Under the pieces are notes generated by a model. It ran no database searches. It was not told the DNA's origin and saw only the letters and a list, made by a program, of their open reading frames with translations. This document shows, piece after piece, positions 59,042-64,000 of a stretch of DNA of 64,000 bases. Source of the DNA: Aedoeadaptatus ivorii (lineage in GTDB: Bacteria > Bacillota > Clostridia > Tissierellales > Peptoniphilaceae); NCBI RefSeq assembly GCF_900638585.1, contig NZ_LR134523.1, positions 1-64,000 of the forward strand. The letters run 5' to 3'. A program made the position numbers and the translations under genes. The first letter of the stretch is position 1. Every line of letters begins with the position of its first letter.

Positions 59042-59239
59042 TTTGCAAAATTTGCACGGGGGGTATACTCCCTATAGGGGAAGGTGCTAAAGGACAAAAG
59101 CTGCAAAGATAAAGATCTCTTGCCGGTACATACTGTGAAGCATAGGTTTTTATCCGCGCGCCGACGTTTAGATACGGCCATTCCTCGACAATAGATACTG
59201 TGTTTGCGGCGAGGACCGCAGAAAAGAAAGGAGAGGCCT
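59042..59239 (+). promoter_or_regulatory. Promoter and long leader of the copper amine oxidase N-domain gene
   Basis: TTTGCA (59042-59047), 16-bp spacer and TATACT (59064-59069) suggest a start near 59076 and a leader of about 165 nt. The leader contains a GCAAAGA/TCTTGC hairpin region and other pairing segments. I compared it with cyclic di-GMP, cobalamin and T-box cores and found no match. From 58930 to 59041 I see nothing. Confidence 0.4.
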
Positions 59240-60022
59240 ATGAAAAAATTGGCAGTATTGGCACTGGCATTGGTCCTGTTGCCCCAGGCGGCCTTTGCGG
59301 ATGCCCGCCCGGTTTCGGTGTATATGAACGGCATCAACATCACCGAAGGAACGGAGACCCTGAAGCCCATACTTCGAGACGATCGCAACTACTTGCCCCT
59401 ACGCGCGGTAGCGGAAGACATGGGTATGAAGGTCGATTGGAATGCAGAAAAACGCGTGGTCACGGTGGGCGAAAAGGAGCGCGGCATCACCATGACCATC
59501 GGAAAGAAGACCTATACCAAGGCGGGAAAGGCCGTACAAATGGACGTGGCGCCCTTTATCGAGGCCGACCGCACCTATGTGCCCATGCGCTTTGTAGCTG
59601 AAGGCATGGACATTCCCGTCGATTGGGACAAAGAACAACGCATGGCCGTGGTCGGCAGCTACGCCAAAAAAACCGATTTCGACGAAGCCGATCGCGTACA
59701 AGCCGAGGGCTATTCGTATATTCTGCCCAAGGCATGGCGGGATCGCATCGTCGTTACGAAAAAGGGCAACGACTTGGTCTTTTACGACAAGGTGAATTCC
59801 ACAGATGGTTTCGGCCGCATCGGGCAGATGCAAGTGGAAAAAGACCCCGTACAGATCCCCGTCCCCACCATTCTGCTCGGAAAGGCGGAGGGCGGATACC
59901 GGGTATTTACCTTTGCCAGCGACGTACAGGTCAAAGACATCGAAGACAAAACTTTGACGGAATCCTACGCGACCGCCCGGGCCGACGTACAAGAACTGTT
60001 AAAAACCTACAGAGCCGAGTAA
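59240..60022 (+). CDS. Secreted copper amine oxidase N-terminal (stalk) domain protein
   Basis: A 260-residue secreted protein: signal peptide MKKLAVLALALVLLPQAAFA (1-20), then a Cu_amine_oxidN1 domain made of two halves (LPLRAVAEDMGMKVDWN near 55-70 and VPMRFVAEGMDIPVDWD near 115-130), then a C-terminal mixed domain. Such domains are surface modules in Clostridia without oxidase activity. The ATG at 59240 follows AAAGGAGAGG. Confidence 0.9.
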   Translation: MKKLAVLALALVLLPQAAFADARPVSVYMNGINITEGTETLKPILRDDRNYLPLRAVAEDMGMKVDWNAEKRVVTVGEKERGITMTIGKKTYTKAGKAVQMDVAPFIEADRTYVPMRFVAEGMDIPVDWDKEQRMAVVGSYAKKTDFDEADRVQAEGYSYILPKAWRDRIVVTKKGNDLVFYDKVNSTDGFGRIGQMQVEKDPVQIPVPTILLGKAEGGYRVFTFASDVQVKDIEDKTLTESYATARADVQELLKTYRAE

Positions 60023-60049
60023 TTGAAAGAATATACACAGTCCACAGGG

Positions 60050-60078
60050 AGCCCGCAGAAAGCGGGCTTCTTTCTTGT
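60050..60078 (+). terminator. Terminator after the stalk-domain gene
   Basis: AGCCCGC-AGAAA-GCGGGCT followed by TCTTTCTTG. Confidence 0.85.
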
Positions 60079-60103
60079 TTGGGGAAGTGACAAAAAGAGA
60101 AAA

Positions 60104-60263
60104 TTTGCAAAAAAAACTAATATGATATATATGGTGTTGAACGCGTGGGGACAATGGCAAAGGTCTGTCGAAGTTCTTTCCGCAACTGCCGCAAAGGGCG
60201 ACAGAATGCCCTTCTCTGTGATAGGATAGAGGCGAGCAATGGCAGTAGGAGACAGGAGGAAGT
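60104..60263 (+). promoter_or_regulatory. Promoter and leader of the paralogous membrane-protein pair
   Basis: TTTGCA (60104-60109), 16-bp spacer, TATATA (60126-60131), the same -35 as at 59042. The leader of about 130 nt carries a GGGC/GCCC hairpin (near 60198-60213). No known riboswitch recognised. Confidence 0.4.
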
Positions 60264-60677
60264 ATGAAAATCGTCTATAAAGACCCCGTCCGGGCGAGCC
60301 GACTGTATGTGGGGATTGTGACCGCAGTGTATCTCGTGTTCCTCGGCGCCTTTAGCGCAAAGGGGATGGGATACGGGGCAAGTCTTTCAGATTCGTTTTT
60401 CGATGCGGCGAGAAAGCTATTTTATATTGCCGGGTTTTGTGCCGTGATCGGCTGGGCGCTGATCCCCAAGACGCCGGCGGTTTGGGCGCTGATTGCGATC
60501 CCTGTGGCGTTTCACATCGGCGTCGGGATTCTGTTTCTCGTGCGGGGAGAGGGAAATATTCTGATCGCCCTTCCCGAATATGTCAATCGACTGGTGGCGG
60601 AACCGTTTCAAATGATCGAGGCATTCGCGGCCTATCGCGGGCCGATTGGCGACGCTACATTGGGACTCTTCCCGTAA
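60264..60677 (+). CDS. Small membrane protein, paralogue 1
   Basis: A 137-residue protein with about four hydrophobic segments. It begins MKIVYKDPVRASRLYVG, nearly the same as the next gene (MKIVYNDPAAAQKRFIR), and shares IPKTPAVWALIAIPVA with that gene's IPKSPWVWVNIAIPLA. Clear AGGAGG site. No family recognised. Confidence 0.75.
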   Translation: MKIVYKDPVRASRLYVGIVTAVYLVFLGAFSAKGMGYGASLSDSFFDAARKLFYIAGFCAVIGWALIPKTPAVWALIAIPVAFHIGVGILFLVRGEGNILIALPEYVNRLVAEPFQMIEAFAAYRGPIGDATLGLFP

Positions 60678-60686
60678 GGAGGGCAT

Positions 60687-61076
60687 ATGAAAATCGTATA
60701 TAATGACCCGGCGGCGGCACAAAAGCGCTTTATCCGCATTGCGTGGATCAGCTATATAGTGGTGGTCCTGCTTTTTACCTTGCGTGGAATGTCGGTCGGG
60801 CAGAATGTAACAACGGCCATCGACGGCGGTCTGTATTCTTTGATTCCCCTCTCGGGATTTTTTGCGCTGATCGGCTTGTTCTTTATCCCCAAGAGTCCTT
60901 GGGTATGGGTGAACATCGCCATTCCCCTTGCCTTGAATCTATTTTCTATGGTTCTCTTGATGGGGTTTCTGGACGGACACGGGTATTTTGGTATGTTCGG
61001 CCAGTACTTGGGCTATATGGTGGCTGCGCCGTTGTTCCTATTGCGCAGTTTGGTATATTTTAAGCAGTATGGGTAA
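60687..61076 (+). CDS. Small membrane protein, paralogue 2
   Basis: A 129-residue four-segment membrane protein, tandem paralogue of the preceding gene, 9 bp downstream with its own GGAGG. A terminator follows. Function unknown; the pair may work as a heterodimer. Confidence 0.75.
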   Translation: MKIVYNDPAAAQKRFIRIAWISYIVVVLLFTLRGMSVGQNVTTAIDGGLYSLIPLSGFFALIGLFFIPKSPWVWVNIAIPLALNLFSMVLLMGFLDGHGYFGMFGQYLGYMVAAPLFLLRSLVYFKQYG

Positions 61077-61093
61077 TCCGCCGCACGGTATGC

Positions 61094-61120
61094 AGCACTC
61101 TGATAAAGAGTGCTTTTTTA
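61094..61120 (+). terminator. Terminator after the paralogous pair
   Basis: AGCACTCT-GATAA-AGAGTGCT with T6 tract. Confidence 0.9.
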
Positions 61121-61213
61121 TTGGGATTGTTGACTTCGTTTTCCCCCTTGGTATAGACTGAAACAAAATCGAAAGAAGCGGCGCAGAGCGCCCCAAGGAG
61201 GCAGTGGCGAACT

Positions 61214-62770
61214 ATGAAAGTGATTACCGTGGCAGAGGCCGCACAATGTATAGAAGATGGAGACGCGCTGGCGGTGTCGGGCTTTTTGCTCGCCACCACC
61301 CCCAGCGAGATTTTGCGCGCGGTGGGCGCGCGCTACGAGCGGGAGGGCGCGCCCAAGGGCATGACGCTTTTGCAGGCGGCGGGGACGGGAAACAACGGCG
61401 ACGAGGGGATCTACGAGATCTCTCGCCCCGGGATGATTCGCCGCTATATCACCGGGCACTTCGCCAACAACCGCAGGCTCGAGGCGCAGGCCATGGCGGA
61501 GGAGATCGAGGCGTATAATTTTCCCCAGGGCGTGCTGTCCAAAATGTATCGAAATCTGGCGGCGGGAAAGGACGGGGAGCTCACCAAGGTGGGGCTGATG
61601 ACCTTTTGCGATCCCCGTTACGGCGGCGGCAAGGTAAACGCCCGCACCACCGAGGACCTGGTGGAATGCGTCACCCTCGGGGGTGAGGAGTACCTATATT
61701 ACAAGGCGCAGAAGATCGACGTGGCGCTGATCCGCGGCACCACCGCCGACGAAGACGGCAATATTAGCTTTGAAGAGGAATCGGGGATTGTCGATGCCCG
61801 GGAGATCGCCATGGCGACGAAGGCCTGCGGCGGCAAGGTGATCGTGCAGGTAAAGTATCTCGCCGATGCGGCTTCGGTGGCGCGAAACGAGGTGCTGATC
61901 CCGGGGATCTTCGTAGACTATGTGGTGGTCGCTGAGACCCCCGAGCGCACCCATCGCCAGACGGTGGCGGCCTATTACGACCCGGCCATCGCCGGACACC
62001 GCCGGGTGTCGGTCAAAAAAGCGGCGCCGTATCCGCTCAATGCCCGAAAGGCGATCGCCCGGCGCGCCGCGATGGAACTCTCCCGCGGCGACGTGGTGAA
62101 TTTGGGCAAAGGCATCCCCGAGGTGGTGGGCCTGGTGGCCGAGGAAGAGGGGATCGGCGACGATATCGTGCTCACCTTGGAAAGCGGCATTCTCGGCGGC
62201 ATCCCTCTGGGCGGCGCCCACTTCGGCTCGGCGGTCAACGCCATGGCGGCGCTCCCCATGAGCCAGATGTTCGATTTTTACAACGGCGGCGGCCTGGACT
62301 GTGCGTTTTTGGGCTTTGCCCAGGTGGACGGCGCGGCGAATATCAATGTCAGCCACTTCGGCGATCGGATCGCCGGCTGCGGCGGCTTTATCGACATCTC
62401 CCAGTCGACGCAAAACATCTATTTCGTCGGCACCCTGACCGCCGGGGGCCTCGTAGAGCGGGTAGAAGGGGGAAAGCTCGTTATCGAGCGCGAGGGACGG
62501 GCGAAGAAGTTCCTCTCTTCCATTGATAAGATTACTTACAGCGGCGAATACGGGCAGAAGCACGGGCAGAACATCACCTTTATCACCGACCGCTGCGTCA
62601 TGCGGCCCGCGAAGGGGGAGATGGTGATCACCGAGATCGCCCCGGGCGTCGATCCCGCGCGGGATATTTTGGCGCAGATGGAATGTGCGGCGCGGATCGC
62701 CGAAGATTGCATCGAGATGGACCCCCGGATCTTTCGGGCGGGCCCCATGGGCATTGTAGATGCGCTTTAA
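61214..62770 (+). CDS. Fused acyl-CoA:acetate/3-oxoacid CoA transferase
   Basis: A 518-residue single-chain family I CoA transferase with alpha and beta domains fused. It moves CoA from an acyl-CoA to an acid such as acetate or acetoacetate. The catalytic Glu is in LTLESGILGG near residue 320 and the beta-domain GKGIPEVVG segment precedes it. AGGAGG lies 12 bp before the ATG, slightly far. It is convergent with an acyl-CoA synthetase gene, and both probably serve short-chain acid metabolism. Confidence 0.93.
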   Translation: MKVITVAEAAQCIEDGDALAVSGFLLATTPSEILRAVGARYEREGAPKGMTLLQAAGTGNNGDEGIYEISRPGMIRRYITGHFANNRRLEAQAMAEEIEAYNFPQGVLSKMYRNLAAGKDGELTKVGLMTFCDPRYGGGKVNARTTEDLVECVTLGGEEYLYYKAQKIDVALIRGTTADEDGNISFEEESGIVDAREIAMATKACGGKVIVQVKYLADAASVARNEVLIPGIFVDYVVVAETPERTHRQTVAAYYDPAIAGHRRVSVKKAAPYPLNARKAIARRAAMELSRGDVVNLGKGIPEVVGLVAEEEGIGDDIVLTLESGILGGIPLGGAHFGSAVNAMAALPMSQMFDFYNGGGLDCAFLGFAQVDGAANINVSHFGDRIAGCGGFIDISQSTQNIYFVGTLTAGGLVERVEGGKLVIEREGRAKKFLSSIDKITYSGEYGQKHGQNITFITDRCVMRPAKGEMVITEIAPGVDPARDILAQMECAARIAEDCIEMDPRIFRAGPMGIVDAL

Positions 62771-62773
62771 TAC

Positions 62774-62805
62774 AAAAAACCGAGGCAGAGCCTCGGTTCT
62801 TTTTA
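62774..62805. terminator. Bidirectional terminator
   Basis: AACCGAGGC-AGA-GCCTCGGTT flanked by A- and T-tracts, between the convergent CoA transferase and acyl-CoA synthetase genes. Confidence 0.92.
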
Positions 62806-64000
62806 TAGGGCGTGTTCTTTTTTGTAGCGCTTCCAGCGGCGGGAAAGAGTGCGGTCGTCGATCTTTCCCGTGCCGCCCGCCGGCAGTGCGTCGTGAAAGA
62901 GGATGTATTTGGGGATTTTGTAGCGCACCAGATGTTCGCCGATAAAGTCGCGGATCTCGTCTTCGGTCTGCTTTTCGTCCCGCTCCTCGTTTAAGGAGAT
63001 ATGCAGACAGATTTCCTCGCCCATATACTCGTCGCGCACGGCCAAGGCGCGGGCCTGTTCGATATAGGGCAGGTCTTTGACGACGTTTTGGATCTCGATG
63101 GCCGATATATTTTCTCCGCCGCGGATGATGATGTCCTTGCTCCGGCCCGATACATAGAGATTGCCGTCGCGGTCCAACAAGCCCACATCGCCGGTGCAGA
63201 GCCAGTCGCGTTCGGTGTAGCGGCGCTCGCCGTTGATATAGCCCTTCATGACATTGCGGCCCCGCACTTGTATATGGCCGGGGTGATTGGGCGGTACGGG
63301 GTTGCCGTCTTCGTCGAAGATCGCCACCTCGCAGCCGGGAATCGGCGCGCCGACGCTGGTGGCATATAGGGTGGGGGAATCACCCGGGCGGTTCATGGTG
63401 ACTGCCGGGGAGGTCTCGGTCTGGCCGTAGGACTGGATTAAGGATTCGAAGCCGAAGCGGATCTTAATCTCCCGGTACTCCTTGGCCGTAAGGGGGGCGC
63501 CGGCGATAATGCCGCTCCGCAGGGTAGAGAGGTCGTATTCGGATACGTCGTTGTGGCGCATCATGACGATAAAAAGCGTCGGCACGCCGTTAAAGATCGT
63601 CACCTTGTCGCGGCCGATGGACTGCAGAATATGCGAGGACTGAAAGGGCTCCACGATGGTGAGTTCCGCCCCCAACATAAAGGCGCAGAGGGTCGTCGCC
63701 GTCAGCCCGAAGCAGTGAAAGAGCGGCACCGTCAGGAGGAAGATATCGTCTTTGCACCAGCCGGCGACATCGGCCGTGGTGGTGCAGTTGTGGAGCAGAT
63801 TGTCGTGGGTGAGCTGCACGCCCTTGGGGATGCCGGTGGTGCCGGAGGTGAGGAGGATACAGGCCACATCCTTTGTATCGTCCTTGCGCGTAAGCTGCAG
63901 CAGGGGGGAGTATTGGCCGCCGCGGTCCATAGGAAGAAGCACATAGTCCCGTTGTAGAGCGTGGAGGCCGCGGATGCGCGCCGTCACATTTTGAAATTCG
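62803..64000 (-). CDS. Acyl-CoA synthetase (AMP-forming), truncated at the window edge
   Basis: An ANL-superfamily adenylating enzyme. The visible 399 residues hold the P-loop-like motif LLTSGTTGIPKGVQLTHDN, the A5 region YGQTETSPA, the hinge GLLDRDGNLYVSGRSKDIIIRGGENIS and the C-terminal catalytic lysine in PAGGTGKIDDR. The frame is still open at base 64000, so the N-terminal 100 or more residues lie outside. It activates a fatty or aromatic acid; substrate unknown. Confidence 0.92.
   Translation of the reverse strand, partial: EFQNVTARIRGLHALQRDYVLLPMDRGGQYSPLLQLTRKDDTKDVACILLTSGTTGIPKGVQLTHDNLLHNCTTTADVAGWCKDDIFLLTVPLFHCFGLTATTLCAFMLGAELTIVEPFQSSHILQSIGRDKVTIFNGVPTLFIVMMRHNDVSEYDLSTLRSGIIAGAPLTAKEYREIKIRFGFESLIQSYGQTETSPAVTMNRPGDSPTLYATSVGAPIPGCEVAIFDEDGNPVPPNHPGHIQVRGRNVMKGYINGERRYTERDWLCTGDVGLLDRDGNLYVSGRSKDIIIRGGENISAIEIQNVVKDLPYIEQARALAVRDEYMGEEICLHISLNEERDEKQTEDEIRDFIGEHLVRYKIPKYILFHDALPAGGTGKIDDRTLSRRWKRYKKEHAL

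Noticed and set aside
59076-59239. Cyclic di-GMP (GEMM) riboswitch before the stalk-domain gene
   Set aside because: One GCAAAG stretch recalls GEMM, but the second conserved ACGCAAAG element and the tetraloop receptor arrangement are missing.
60023-60229. 68-codon frame starting after the stalk-domain gene
   Set aside because: It crosses the terminator hairpin and the next promoter and has an ill-placed TTG start; no protein-like features.
1-64000. CRISPR array, prophage, rRNA operon or intact IS element
   Set aside because: No regularly spaced repeats, phage structural genes, rRNA sequence or complete transposase were seen.

Overview
The window starts exactly on the dnaA start codon, so it is the conventional beginning of a bacterial chromosome. 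Gene order dnaA-dnaN-yaaA-recF-gyrB-gyrA, Bacillota-style ribosome sites (AGGAGG), U-tailed hairpin terminators and the gene content (class II ribonucleotide reductase, glycyl radical enzyme, BrnQ carriers, CoA transferase, no visible respiratory genes) suggest an anaerobic, fermentative Bacillota. Protein character resembles Tissierellia/Peptoniphilaceae, but the base composition is fairly GC-rich by eye and I cannot name the genus. Most genes run on the plus strand, as expected just downstream of the origin.

Region by region: (1) 1-8.3 kb, replication initiation and DNA topology, with a probable oriC between dnaA and dnaN that carries DnaA boxes, a GC cluster and a DnaA-trio-like tract. (2) 8.3-10.5 kb, an anti-sigma antagonist / anti-sigma kinase-like protein / sigma factor / PsiE-like membrane protein operon, then tRNA-Arg(CCT). 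(3) 10.7-23.4 kb, housekeeping and small accessory genes: a MarR regulator, an ArsS-like radical SAM protein, aldehyde dehydrogenase, DNA polymerase IV, two hotdog thioesterases, EamA exporter, a tail-anchored zinc-ribbon repeat protein, an AlkD-like protein, cysteine desulfurase with MnmA, and a MaoC dehydratase. (4) 23.5-33.5 kb, two tandem BrnQ carriers, an orphan RfbA, NhaC, a glucosaminidase, class II RNR (nrdJ) behind NrdR and DnaA boxes, a LysM-G5-M23 cell-wall protein and tRNA-Ser(CGA). (5) 33.6-34.2 kb, an AT-rich scar with a decayed OB-fold gene and an IS3-type transposase remnant. (6) 34-49.9 kb, an ATP-grasp ligase, a one-cysteine Tpx, RlmH, nitroreductase, an MFS gene behind an attenuator-like leader RNA, a Zur/ZnuABC zinc regulon, WalJ, SurE, EamA, endonuclease IV and a neutral metallopeptidase. 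(7) 49.9-64 kb, a minus-strand operon of two half-size chromate transporters around a PTS_EIIC_2 protein, ProC, a DJ-1 protein, MATE, a YwaF protein, a Crp/Fnr regulator divergent from the YjjI/YjjW glycyl radical enzyme and activase, a copper amine oxidase N-domain protein, two paralogous membrane proteins, a CoA transferase and a truncated acyl-CoA synthetase.

No CRISPR array, prophage, rRNA or intact insertion sequence was seen. The least ordinary items are the leader RNA before the MFS gene, the CHR-EIIC-CHR operon, the YjjI/YjjW/Crp module, the zinc-ribbon repeat protein with a second internal start, and the NrdR-plus-DnaA control region of nrdJ. Coordinates, motifs and pairings were read by eye; family names rest on recognition of sequence motifs, not on a database search.
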